From positions 558,001-622,000 of the forward strand of contig NZ_AFII01000001.1 in the NCBI RefSeq assembly GCF_000214475.1: a stretch of 64,000 nt of DNA, read 5' to 3'. The stretch comes from Parvimonas sp. oral taxon 110 str. F0139 (GTDB lineage Bacteria > Bacillota > Clostridia > Tissierellales > Peptoniphilaceae). The notes beneath the pieces are model-generated. The model was not told the DNA's origin and made no database searches. It saw only the letters and a program-made list of their open reading frames with translations. Positions 36,647 to 43,136 of this stretch are shown here, in pieces. The translations under genes were made by a program, and so were the position numbers. The first letter of the stretch is position 1. Each line of letters starts with the position of its first letter.

Positions 36647-37138
36647 CTACTTTCTAGCACATTCGGATGCCGTTCCTAAAAGTATTTGAAGTCCATGCTC
36701 TACAGAATCTATAATATACTCTAAAGATTCTCTAACAGCTTTTGGACTACCGGGTAAATTTATAATTAAGCTGTAGTTTCTAATAACTGAAACAGCTCTT
36801 GAAAGCATTGCTCTCTTTGTAATTGTCAAACTGTATTGTCTTATGGAATCACAAATTCCAAATGCGTTTTTAGTCGCAACATTCAAAGTTGCTTCAGGTG
36901 TAACATCTCTTTTACTAAAACCCGTTCCACCTGTTGTTAAAATTAAATTAGCACCTAAAACATCACTAGCATATTTTAACTTTTCTTCTATTATTGCTTG
37001 ATCATCCGGAATAATAATCTTATCAAGAACTTCATAATTATTTTCTTTTAATATCTCAACAATTACTTCGCCTGAAGTATCAACTCTCTCACCAACTGAC
37101 CCCTTGTCAGAAACGGTAATTACATAAGCAGTAAACAT
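36647..37138 (-). CDS. MogA/MoaB family molybdenum-cofactor protein
   Basis: 163 residues with the MPT-binding signature T-T-G-G-T-G-F-S-K-R-D-V-T-P-E-A-T and N-L-P-G-S-P. Family members adenylylate molybdopterin. No other molybdopterin gene is nearby, and the gene sits in an rnhB-yraN-comM run, so its role here could differ from Moco synthesis. AGGAGG precedes the start. Confidence 0.88.
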   Translation of the reverse strand: MFTAYVITVSDKGSVGERVDTSGEVIVEILKENNYEVLDKIIIPDDQAIIEEKLKYASDVLGANLILTTGGTGFSKRDVTPEATLNVATKNAFGICDSIRQYSLTITKRAMLSRAVSVIRNYSLIINLPGSPKAVRESLEYIIDSVEHGLQILLGTASECARK

Positions 37139-37146
37139 AAATCCTC

Positions 37147-37491
37147 CTAAAAAGCATTTTCTATATGTGTAATTTTATGATTGTCAAAAATTATTTCTAT
37201 AACATCAAAACGAATTTTTGCTCCAAACAAATTTTTCTCCATCATATAAATCTGTGCAACGTCTTGTATCTTTTTTATTTTACTTCCATTTACAAACTCT
37301 CTGGGAAAACCAAAATTTATATTTTTTCTAGCCTTAACCTCAATAAAAACTAAAAAATCTTTATCTTTTGCTATTATATCAATCTCTCCAAAAGGTTTTA
37401 AAAAATTTCTCTCAACAATTTCATAGCCCTTTTCTAAAAGAAATTTAACAGCCATATCTTCCCCTAAATTTCCAATATCTTTAGCTTTCAT
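37147..37491 (-). CDS. yraN: YraN (UPF0102) nuclease-like protein
   Basis: Restriction-endonuclease-like fold, about 114 residues: G-E-D-M-A-V-K-F-L-L near the N-terminus, then G-E-I-D-I-I-A and V-F-I-E-V-K-A-R, the D-xn-E-x-K catalytic pattern. I use ATG 37489-37491 (MKAKDIGNLG); the longer frame needs a TTG start and overlaps rnhB further. Conserved neighbour of rnhB and comM in Firmicutes; probable role in DNA processing. Confidence 0.9.
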   Translation of the reverse strand: MKAKDIGNLGEDMAVKFLLEKGYEIVERNFLKPFGEIDIIAKDKDFLVFIEVKARKNINFGFPREFVNGSKIKKIQDVAQIYMMEKNLFGAKIRFDVIEIIFDNHKITHIENAF

Positions 37492-38113
37492 ATTCTTTTT
37501 TCTTTTCAAAATATTTCTTCAAAAAAGTTACTCTATGAATAGGAGTAACTCCATTTTCATCAATACCTTTATAATGAGCCTTTGTACCATACCCTACATT
37601 TTTTATAAAATTATAGTTAGGATACTTTTTCTCATACTCAACAAACATACTATCTCTGTATTCCTTTGCAATTATTGAAGCGCAGGAAACTACATAAGAA
37701 AGCTCGTCGCCATGAATCAAATTAATTTGCGGAATATCAACATCAACTTTTTCTGCATCAGTTATCAAAAAATCACCTGAAACTGTATTTCCTTCTAAAT
37801 CCTTAATATTTGAAATTGCAATCTTCATAGCAAGTCTACTCGCCTGTTTAATATTTATTTCATCAATTTTTACATTATCCACAATTCCAATTCCATAGCC
37901 TACACATTCTTCTAAAATTTTATCATAAAGTGCAAGTCTTTTCTTTTTGGAAAGCTTCTTACTGTCCGTTACTCCCTCAATCTTACTATCTTTTTTCATA
38001 ATAATCGCACAAGAAACGACAGGACCGGCAAGACAACCTCTTCCAACTTCATCAACACCGATAATTAAATTATATTTTTTGTAGATATTCTCTAGTTCTT
38101 CTTTAATTTCCAT
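37481..38113 (-). CDS. rnhB: Ribonuclease HII
   Basis: Removes ribonucleotides and RNA in RNA-DNA hybrids. G-V-D-E-V-G-R-G-C-L-A-G-P (catalytic DEG motif), D-S-K-K-L-S-K-K-K-R and the S-I-I-A-K-E-x-R-D motif are all present. 210 residues from ATG 38111-38113, which has GAGGAAG upstream and overlaps the rbgA end by 11 nt. Confidence 0.95.
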   Translation of the reverse strand: MEIKEELENIYKKYNLIIGVDEVGRGCLAGPVVSCAIIMKKDSKIEGVTDSKKLSKKKRLALYDKILEECVGYGIGIVDNVKIDEINIKQASRLAMKIAISNIKDLEGNTVSGDFLITDAEKVDVDIPQINLIHGDELSYVVSCASIIAKEYRDSMFVEYEKKYPNYNFIKNVGYGTKAHYKGIDENGVTPIHRVTFLKKYFEKKKEYES

Positions 38114-38983
38114 TATCTTCCTCAAATTTTTCAATATCTTCCACAGTCTCTAAAGTTATTCTTCCAAGTTTTACTTTTCTAAAATCATCTAAAACTAAAT
38201 TTGCAACTTTAAAATAATCAATTTCATTTTTCTTTAAAATTGCTCCTCTATTTCTTCCGATTTCATCCATTAAATACAAAGTGTCCTCATAAGAGTCCTC
38301 AGATAGATTATATCTTTTTTTCAGAATATTTACATCTCTTTTATTTAATTCATCAATAAAACGAAAAGCTAAATTTTCAATATCCATAATCTCATCTTTA
38401 ATTGCACCTGTAAAAGCTAAATGTAAACCGATTCTCTCATCTTCAAACTTAGGCCAAAGAACGCCCGGAGTATCTAAAAGCTCCAAATCATTCTTTGTCT
38501 TAATCCATTGAACCTGTTTTGTAACACCAGGTCTATCTCCTATTTTAGCACTCTTTCTCTTTGAAATTGAATTAATAAAAGTGGATTTCCCAACATTTGG
38601 AATTCCTACAATCATCATTCTAATTGTCTTTGCAGAAAGATTTTTTTCCTCAAGCTTTTTAAATTTATCAGCCAACATTTCCTTTGCAACTGAATAAATC
38701 TTATCCAAACCTTTTGAATGAAGTGCATCTACAACAACAGCTCCATAACCTTTTTTCTATAATAACTAAGCCACTTTTTAGTCTCATTTTCATCAGCCAT
38801 ATCTGATTTATTCAAAATCATAATTCTTGGCTTATCCTTTAAAACATCATCAATAACTGGATTTTTACTGCTTATTGGAATTCTTGAATCAATAATCTCT
38901 CCAACAATATCAACCAATTTTAATGACACTCTTATATTATCCATAGTCTTTTTCATATGACCCGGATACCAATTTATATTCAT
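38103..38983 (-). CDS. rbgA: Ribosome biogenesis GTPase RbgA/YlqF (frame broken in a T6 run)
   Basis: Circularly permuted GTPase for late 50S assembly. The N-terminal frame has W-Y-P-G-H-M-K-K and G4 L-N-K-S-D; the C-terminal frame has G1 G-I-P-N-V-G-K-S-T and G3 D-T-P-G-V-L-W. One base in T6 38751-38756 bridges them (K-K-G-Y-G-A-V-V-V-D-A-L-H), giving about 293 residues. Start ATG 38981-38983 uses GGAGG 5 nt upstream. First gene of rbgA-rnhB-yraN-mogA-comM; a TATAAT lies at 39014-39019 without a good -35. Confidence 0.9.
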
Positions 38984-39112
38984 TATTTCCTCCAAATTTC
39001 CAAATCAAAATCTATTATAATTAAAATGAATTTTTATTTATATACAAGTAAGGAGGTAGAACATATCTCCCTCCTGTATAATTTTGTAAATCTAAATATA
39101 GATTATAAAGAA

Positions 39113-39361
39113 TTATTTTTTAAATATTTTTAAAAAATAAAATATAGCGGATATTACGGATAAAACTAGTGAAATGCTACAAAGTACAATACCTATAATT
39201 TTAGTACTATCTAATTTTCCAACTGTAAGATTGAAATATATAGCATATGTCAAAAACAAAGAAAATATTAACATTATAGCGAAGTAAATATAGTTTTTGT
39301 ATCGAGAACTGTTCGTCTTTCTTATTACTGCTTTTGCTAAATATCTACTAAGTAATCTCAT
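39113..39361 (-). CDS. Small membrane protein of unknown function
   Basis: 82 residues: positively charged N-terminus (R-K-x-x-S-S-R-Y-K) and two TM helices (about 24-46 and 55-77), ending K-I-F-K-K. AGGAGGG ribosome site and a perfect consensus promoter (39432-39460) show it is expressed. A hairpin AGGAGG/CCTCCT (39051-39075) lies downstream but lacks a T tail. No family recognised. It lies at the edge of the accessory segment 39.1-41.8 kb. Confidence 0.7.
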   Translation of the reverse strand: MRLLSRYLAKAVIRKTNSSRYKNYIYFAIMLIFSLFLTYAIYFNLTVGKLDSTKIIGIVLCSISLVLSVISAIFYFLKIFKK

Positions 39362-39431
39362 AAAATATCCCTCCTATTATCATACTTTTATCATGTATAA
39401 TAAATTCTTTTTAATATTATAATACAATTAG

Positions 39432-39460
39432 ATTATAAATCTATAAATGTTTTTTGTCAA
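39432..39460 (-). promoter_or_regulatory. Consensus promoter of the small membrane gene
   Basis: TTGACA (39455-39460), 17-nt spacer, TATAAT (39432-39437) on the minus strand, about 70 nt before the ATG at 39361. Confidence 0.85.
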
Positions 39461-39499
39461 TGTTTATAATCTTTGACTTGTATTTTCACAATAAAAAAC

Positions 39500-39527
39500 A
39501 GAGTAAAATTTTATTACTCTATTTTTT
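39500..39527. terminator. Bidirectional hairpin upstream of the toxin promoter
   Basis: AGAGTAA (39500-39506) pairs with TTACTCT (39514-39520) and is followed by ATTTTTT; the reverse direction also has a T run. It insulates the toxin locus from the gene at 39.1-39.4 kb. Confidence 0.65.
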
Positions 39528-39532
39528 AACTG

Positions 39533-39561
39533 TTTACTAAAACTTTATATTATTATATAAT
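39533..39561 (+). promoter_or_regulatory. Toxin mRNA promoter
   Basis: TTTACT (39533-39538), 17-nt spacer, TATAAT (39556-39561). Predicted start at about 39567 falls at the first direct repeat (39565-39575). Confidence 0.7.
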
Positions 39562-39595
39562 TACTTTGCATTCTATATGTAAGGAGGTGAAGCTA

Positions 39596-39670
39596 TTGAC
39601 CTCTATTGATGCTATAATTTTATTAACGTTGTTGATTGCGTTATTAAAATTGCTAAAGAATTTTAAATAA
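39596..39670 (+). CDS. Fst/holin-like type I toxin peptide (24 residues)
   Basis: TTG start 39596 behind a perfect AAGGAGGTGA (39581-39590); stop TAA 39668-39670. The peptide begins MTSIDAIILLTLLIALLKLL and ends K-N-F-K: short N-terminus, one TM helix and a basic tail, as in the putative holin-like/Fst toxin families. A bidirectional terminator follows and an antisense promoter faces it. The direct repeats shared by toxin leader and antisense region match the pAD1 par type architecture. It would depolarise the membrane if translated without the antitoxin RNA. Confidence 0.8.
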   Translation: MTSIDAIILLTLLIALLKLLKNFK

Positions 39671-39677
39671 TCAACAT

Positions 39678-39708
39678 AAAAAGCAAGGTCCGCCAACCTT
39701 GCTTTTTT
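39678..39708. terminator. Shared bidirectional terminator of toxin and antitoxin RNAs
   Basis: AAAAAGCAAGGT (39678-39689) and ACCTTGCTTTTT (39696-39707) form a 12-bp stem with loop CCGCCA; T runs on both strands. Confidence 0.9.
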
Positions 39709-39743
39709 ATTTGCATTCTAATACGCGAGATGAATTCGACCTC
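39678..39743 (-). ncRNA. Predicted antisense antitoxin RNA
   Basis: Transcribed from the promoter at 39750-39778 toward the shared terminator, giving about 66 nt. Its 5' part contains the complements of DRb (39738-39746) and DRa (39710-39720), so it can bind the toxin start codon and the 5' end of the toxin mRNA, and the terminator loops can start pairing. Boundaries are predicted, not measured. Confidence 0.7.
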
Positions 39744-39749
39744 TATAGA

Positions 39750-39778
39750 ATTATAATCTCAACTATATAATACCACAA
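39750..39778 (-). promoter_or_regulatory. Antitoxin RNA promoter
   Basis: TTGTGG (39773-39778), 17-nt spacer, TATAAT (39750-39755) on the minus strand. Confidence 0.6.
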
Positions 39779-39843
39779 ATCGTAAAAAAGTCAACTCTTT
39801 TAGAAAAATATATTGTAATTTATAATTTTAGTATCAATGCAGA

Positions 39844-40368
39844 TTACATTAATTTAAAGATTAATGTTGGATAATAGAATATATATGGCGCTGTAAAAAT
39901 TGCCAAATATAATGCGAATTTTTTCTTATCTTCTGTTTCTATATCCAAATTTTTAATATTATAGTTTAAGTTTAATATATAGATACAAAATCCTGAAATT
40001 ACAACTATAATGGTGATTAATATAAATCCAATAATACTATCAAATGGACCTATAATCATACCCTTAAACAAACTATTACCAATACTGCCTATAAATCCAG
40101 GAATATTAGAAACTGTTCCAGACACACTTGTTATAAAAGATATGCAAGATATTCCTACAAAGTCTGCAACAAGTCCATACAGAAATACTTTAAAAATAAC
40201 TTTTTTATACTTTTCGAATATATGTTGTGCATTTAAAATTTTTAAAGCAACTAAAATTACTAAAGTTTGTCTAAGAAAATCTAAAGGTAATACAATGAGC
40301 CAAGTTAAAGGAAATAGAAGAATAAACCAACTAGGAAAAAAGAAACTATAAAGTTTATTAGTTTTCAT
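39844..40368 (-). CDS. Membrane protein, paralogue of the gene at 40.6-41.1 kb (copy 2)
   Basis: 174 residues, four to five TM helices (about 9-28, 32-44, 60-84, 108-130 and 152-170). It shares with its neighbour the opening K-L-Y-x-x-F-F-P-x-W-F, L-L-F-P-x-T-W-L-I, the K-Y-K-K-V-I-x-K-V-F-L segment, A-D-F-V-G and the C-terminal L-A-I-F-T-A-P-Y. Clear tandem duplicates. Own promoter at 40457-40485. Family not recognised; the pattern is unlike known transporters. Confidence 0.75.
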   Translation of the reverse strand: MKTNKLYSFFFPSWFILLFPLTWLIVLPLDFLRQTLVILVALKILNAQHIFEKYKKVIFKVFLYGLVADFVGISCISFITSVSGTVSNIPGFIGSIGNSLFKGMIIGPFDSIIGFILITIIVVISGFCIYILNLNYNIKNLDIETEDKKKFALYLAIFTAPYIFYYPTLIFKLM

Positions 40369-40456
40369 AATTACCTCCTTTTCAAAAATTATTACTACAA
40401 TCTTATAAAATAATTTTCAAAAATAAAATCTATAAAATACTCATTTATTCTAATAT

Positions 40457-40485
40457 AATATACCTATTTTTTTACTTTTTGTCAA
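40457..40485 (-). promoter_or_regulatory. Promoter of membrane paralogue copy 2
   Basis: TTGACA (40480-40485), 17-nt spacer, TATATT (40457-40462) on the minus strand. The spacer resembles that of the promoter at 41333-41361. Confidence 0.75.
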
Positions 40486-40518
40486 TAATTTAAAATCTAG
40501 AAATTATATTTTAAAAAT

Positions 40519-40548
40519 ACAAAAACAGAGTTAGATTATCTAACTCTG
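40519..40548 (-). terminator. Terminator after membrane paralogue copy 1
   Basis: Near-perfect palindrome, arms CAGAGTTAGAT (40526-40536) and ATCTAACTCTG (40538-40548), followed by five T on the minus strand. Confidence 0.88.
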
Positions 40549-40579
40549 CTTGAAAATTTTTTTATCTAATTTTCAAAAT

Positions 40580-41110
40580 CTAACCTAGTAAATTATAAAC
40601 GACTGATGTAGGAACAAAAAACAAATATGGAGCTGTAAATATTGCCATATATAATGCTAATTTTTTCTTATCTTTTGCTTCTATATCAATTTTTGCAAAA
40701 CTGTTTTTTAGGTTCAAATAATAGATGCAAAGTCCTGCTATTAATACTGCAACAGCTACTAAAAGAAAAGCATAAATATTTTCAAAAGGACTTCTCATCA
40801 TAGGTTCAATCATTTTTTCATTAATCCATTTAAAAAATCCAGAATCCTCACCACCCATTCCAACCAAGCTTGATATTAAAAACAAGAAAATTGCACCAAC
40901 AAAGTCTGCAAAAAATCCGAATAAGAATACCTTTAGAATTACTTTTTTATACTTTTGAAAAGTATCATCTATCTTTAAAAATTTTAAAGATAATAGTATT
41001 ACAATTGAATCTATAACAAAATTTACAGGCATTGCAATAAGCCAAGTTATAGGAAACAATAGTAAAAACCAAATCGGAAAAAATACATTGTAAAGTTTTT
41101 TATTTTTCAT
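40580..41110 (-). CDS. Membrane protein, paralogue of the gene at 39.8-40.4 kb (copy 1)
   Basis: 176 residues with about five TM helices laid out as in the neighbouring paralogue; both have a charged cytoplasmic-looking segment (D-I-E-A-K-D-K-K-K-L-A-L-Y) before the last helix. AAAGGAGGTC ribosome site. Immediately upstream lies a promoter-driven structured RNA that ends in a terminator (41195-41326), so this gene may be expressed only by conditional read-through. Function unknown. Confidence 0.75.
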   Translation of the reverse strand: MKNKKLYNVFFPIWFLLLFPITWLIAMPVNFVIDSIVILLSLKFLKIDDTFQKYKKVILKVFLFGFFADFVGAIFLFLISSLVGMGGEDSGFFKWINEKMIEPMMRSPFENIYAFLLVAVAVLIAGLCIYYLNLKNSFAKIDIEAKDKKKLALYMAIFTAPYLFFVPTSVVYNLLG

Positions 41111-41194
41111 AATGACCTCCTTTATTATTCAAGATTTTTCTACTTACAAAACTTAAACACAAAATACTAAATGTTGTTTAAATAATTTGCTTAC

Positions 41195-41326
41195 AAAAAA
41201 AGAGTCAGACTTCTCCAACTCTCAAAATTTGAATTAAGTAGTCGGTTGGTCGGTGTACCCAACATCTCAGATACCTTGTTGCAGGTGTGGCAGGAACCAT
41301 TTCTGCCCTCAACTACTTCTTTACTT
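41195..41326 (-). ncRNA. Unrecognised structured RNA with terminator; candidate riboswitch or small RNA
   Basis: Minus-strand RNA from a consensus promoter. Predicted fold: P1 of 9 bp (41310-41318 with 41236-41244); P2 GGCAG/CTGCC (41303-41307 with 41289-41293) with loop AAATGGTTC; P3 CAACA/TGTTG (41277-41281 with 41260-41264). The P2 loop TGGTT (41295-41299) can pair with GACCA (41247-41251) as a pseudoknot. Then a terminator, AGAGT/ACTCT plus inner AGA/TCT (41201-41222), and seven T. The next gene starts 85 nt later. It does not match T-box, SAM, TPP, FMN, lysine, glycine, c-di-GMP, fluoride, ZTP or guanidine consensus as I know them. Confidence 0.6.
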
Positions 41327-41332
41327 AACTAT

Positions 41333-41361
41333 AGTATACCCAATTTTTTACTCTTTGTCAA
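41333..41361 (-). promoter_or_regulatory. Promoter of the structured RNA
   Basis: TTGACA (41356-41361), 17-nt spacer, TATACT (41333-41338) on the minus strand. The -35 box lies inside the last codons of the BECR-like gene. Confidence 0.82.
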
Positions 41362-41704
41362 CCTTCTTTAGTCTTCCACTAAATTTTCTGCTGTTTAATT
41401 TATAGTCATTTATGCTATACATGCTGACAATAAAAAATTTATCTTTAGTTTTATTAACTTTTAAAGCCAGTAAAATATTCTTTTTATAACATTTTACATA
41501 CTCCAAAGCCAGTTTTTTTCCATTTGTATTAATTCCTACATAATCAGGATTTTCAATTATATCACTAATTTTATCTACATATTTTAAAACATCATAATGC
41601 TTTCTTTTTTCAAGATGTCTTTTTAAACCATGCTTAGAATATTCTATTTCTGATAAGTCTGTTTCAAGACCTAATAATTCTTTAATACTATCCTTTACTA
41701 TCAT
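41348..41704 (-). CDS. PBECR-like (barnase/EndoU/colicin-RelE fold) nuclease-domain protein
   Basis: 118 residues. The pattern G-L-K-R-H-L-E-K-R-K-H, I-x-x-I-I-E-N-P-D-Y-V-G, L-E-Y-V-K-C-Y-K-K-N-I-L-L-A-L-K-V and F-x-I-V-S-M-Y-x-I, ending S-G-R-L-K-K-V, matches the domain seen at the end of phage and conjugative-element polyvalent proteins (PBECR3-type). As a free-standing small protein it could be a toxin or a domesticated phage remnant. AGAGGT ribosome site; promoter at 41723-41750. Recognised by pattern, moderate certainty. Confidence 0.6.
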   Translation of the reverse strand: MIVKDSIKELLGLETDLSEIEYSKHGLKRHLEKRKHYDVLKYVDKISDIIENPDYVGINTNGKKLALEYVKCYKKNILLALKVNKTKDKFFIVSMYSINDYKLNSRKFSGRLKKVDKE

Positions 41705-41722
41705 AGCTATACCTCTGAATAT

Positions 41723-41750
41723 ATTTTAGCATAAAATAAATATAAATCAA
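41723..41750 (-). promoter_or_regulatory. Putative promoter of the BECR-like gene
   Basis: TTGATT (41745-41750), 16-nt spacer, TAAAAT (41723-41728) on the minus strand, 19 nt before the start codon. Confidence 0.5.
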
Positions 41751-41762
41751 ATATAATTTTAT

Positions 41763-41792
41763 AAAAAAAGAGCTATCTTTACAGATAGCTCT
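41763..41792 (-). terminator. Terminator of the tRNA-Ser/SRP RNA transcript
   Basis: AGAGCTATCT (41769-41778) and AGATAGCTCT (41783-41792) form a perfect 10-bp stem, loop TTAC on the plus strand, followed by six T on the minus strand. Confidence 0.92.
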
Positions 41793-41794
41793 CT

Positions 41795-42067
41795 AGTATG
41801 TAAGCACACCCAAGGTCGCTTAACAAGAAATGTACGGTACCCTTGCAGTTAGCTCAAAGTAAGCAATCTTACGGCACATAGAGTATTTTACTTATGGCTG
41901 CTTCCGTCAAGACCTGACCAGATTCATAAAGCTCTATTGCGTAAGGACCCACTCGTCAACACCACTTACAAAAGTCGGCTACACCCCTTGAAAATCTAAC
42001 TTGGGAATTCAGCCCTGCTATAGCAGATTACAGGTTACAAGGTACTGCTAACACCCCGCCTAGTGCA
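41795..42067 (-). ncRNA. ffs: Signal recognition particle RNA, large Bacillus type
   Basis: RNA scaffold of SRP, binding Ffh and targeting membrane proteins. The S domain has the conserved GGTCAGG and GGAAGCAGCC elements of helix 8 (about 41897-41925), and the ends pair (GCAC near 42063-42066 with GTGC near 41804-41807). The 5' segment CACTAGGCGGGG and the TGTTGACG element correspond to the Alu domain of Firmicutes scRNA. Length about 270 nt. It begins directly after the CCA of tRNA-Ser and shares its promoter; exact processed ends are uncertain. Confidence 0.92.
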
Positions 42068-42158
42068 TGGCGGAGAGCGAGGGATTTGAACCCTCGAAAC
42101 GCTTTTGACGTTTACACGATTTCCAATCGTGCTCCTTCGACCACTCGGACAGCTCTCC
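42068..42158 (-). tRNA. tRNA-Ser (GGA anticodon)
   Basis: 91 nt with encoded CCA (42068-42070) and discriminator G. Acceptor GGAGAGC (42152-42158) pairs with GCTCTCC (42072-42078). The anticodon arm ACGATTGGAAATCGT presents GGA, reading UCC/UCU. A long variable arm (GTCAAAAGCG region) marks a class II tRNA, and the T arm has GGTTCGAATCC. Confidence 0.96.
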
Positions 42159-42171
42159 ACGACACCCATAT

Positions 42172-42199
42172 ATTATAATGTATTTTTTTGTTTAGTCAA
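42172..42199 (-). promoter_or_regulatory. Promoter of tRNA-Ser and SRP RNA
   Basis: TTGACT (42194-42199), 16-nt spacer, TATAAT (42172-42177) on the minus strand, ending 14 nt before the mature tRNA 5' end. Confidence 0.85.
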
Positions 42200-42211
42200 T
42201 ATAAAAATAAT

Positions 42212-42766
42212 TTATATTTTCTGAATCATAACCACATAAGGCGGATTATTTTTTTGATTTTCAAAGGTAAATTTAAGAATGGTATATTCTTTTTGGTTTA
42301 AGTTTTGTAAAAATTTTGATATTTCTAAACTCTCAATCTGACCAGCAGAATGTCCTATATAAAAAGTTATGAAAATAATTCCTTTGGAATTTAATTTATC
42401 AAGCAATTTCTTTAAACTTTCTTCAACATCTTCTGCATTAGTAGTTATATATTTATCTCCTTTAGGTAAATAACCCAAATTATATATTGCAAAATCAATA
42501 TTTTCCTTTACATATTTATAAAAATTTTTGTGATTTTCTAAAATCAATTCACAATTCGAATATTTTTCAAGCAAAATTTTTGAATTATCCAAAGCTTCTT
42601 TTTGAATATCAAAACAATAAAGTTTTTTAGGCTGTAATATCTCTAAAATATTTTTAGAGTCAAACCCATTACCAACTGTCATGTCAACTGCAACTTTAAT
42701 TTCACTAATATAATTTTTCATAAAAAATTCAATTAAAGTCTTTGTATTATTTATTTTTACATCCAC
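42212..42766 (-). CDS. mnmM: Class I SAM methyltransferase of the MnmM/YtqB family
   Basis: 184 residues with SAM motif V-D-M-T-V-G-N-G-F-D-S, and the family N-L-G-Y-L-P-K-G-D-K. Family members methylate the aminomethyl group at the tRNA wobble uridine (nm5s2U to mnm5s2U) in Gram-positive bacteria. The start is GTG (42764-42766) with AAGGAAAG 7 nt upstream, inside the end of the preceding gene (20-nt overlap). Last gene of the recN/scpAB/rluB run before the tRNA-SRP unit. Confidence 0.88.
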   Translation of the reverse strand: MDVKINNTKTLIEFFMKNYISEIKVAVDMTVGNGFDSKNILEILQPKKLYCFDIQKEALDNSKILLEKYSNCELILENHKNFYKYVKENIDFAIYNLGYLPKGDKYITTNAEDVEESLKKLLDKLNSKGIIFITFYIGHSAGQIESLEISKFLQNLNQKEYTILKFTFENQKNNPPYVVMIQKI

Positions 42767-43136
42767 TGCAAGTCTTTCCTTGTTCTAAAATTTCATCTAC
42801 ATCATAAGTGTATAAATTATCTTCTACTTTAGTAACTCCTGAAATTCCTTCAAAAAACAATTTAGAATAAAATTTCTTTTTTCCCTTCATGTATACTTTA
42901 TAAGCAATACATTTTATGAAAAATCTATTAAATCTTTCCATTCCTTCATCATATTTTATTTCTTCTAAGTAATAATCCTCATCTCTAAAAATTAATTTTA
43001 CATATCCAATTATATTTTCTTCCATAACTAAGCTGAAATAAAATGTTGGTACAGATAAATCAATACTTCCACCTATTCCATATTTGACATAAAGTTCTTC
43101 AAATTCTTCTGGAGTGGCATTTTTTAATCCTATCAT
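42747..43136 (-). CDS. Uncharacterised 129-residue protein, possibly GNAT-like, with C-terminal CxxC
   Basis: Strand-rich core: F-Y-F-S-L-V-M-E-E-N-I-I-G-Y-V-K-L-I-F followed by Y-Y-L-E-E-I-K-Y-D, reminiscent of the central strands of N-acetyltransferases, but no clear acetyl-CoA motif (Q/RxxGxG/A) is visible. Ends G-K-T-C-S-G-C-K-N-K, a possible metal or redox site. Start overlaps the rluB stop (TAATG), so it is coupled to rluB and overlaps mnmM. Function unknown; a role with RNA modification is only suggested by location. Confidence 0.7.
   Translation of the reverse strand: MIGLKNATPEEFEELYVKYGIGGSIDLSVPTFYFSLVMEENIIGYVKLIFRDEDYYLEEIKYDEGMERFNRFFIKCIAYKVYMKGKKKFYSKLFFEGISGVTKVEDNLYTYDVDEILEQGKTCSGCKNK

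Larger units (their letters stand above)
39565..39746. repeat. Paired direct repeats DRa/DRb of the type I toxin-antitoxin locus
   Basis: DRa: TTTGCATTCTA at 39565-39575 and 39710-39720. DRb: GACCTCTAT at 39598-39606 (first codons of the toxin) and 39738-39746. The second copies lie in the region transcribed as antisense RNA, so that RNA can pair with the toxin leader and start codon away from the shared terminator. Confidence 0.8.

Noticed and set aside
39051-39075. AGGAGG/CCTCCT hairpin as terminator of the small membrane gene
   Set aside because: No T run follows on the minus strand; may be chance pairing of a ribosome-site-like sequence.
41195-41326. TPP riboswitch
   Set aside because: A CTGAGA string is present, but the second conserved TPP half (ACCTGAT...GGATAATGCC-like) is missing and the helix order differs.
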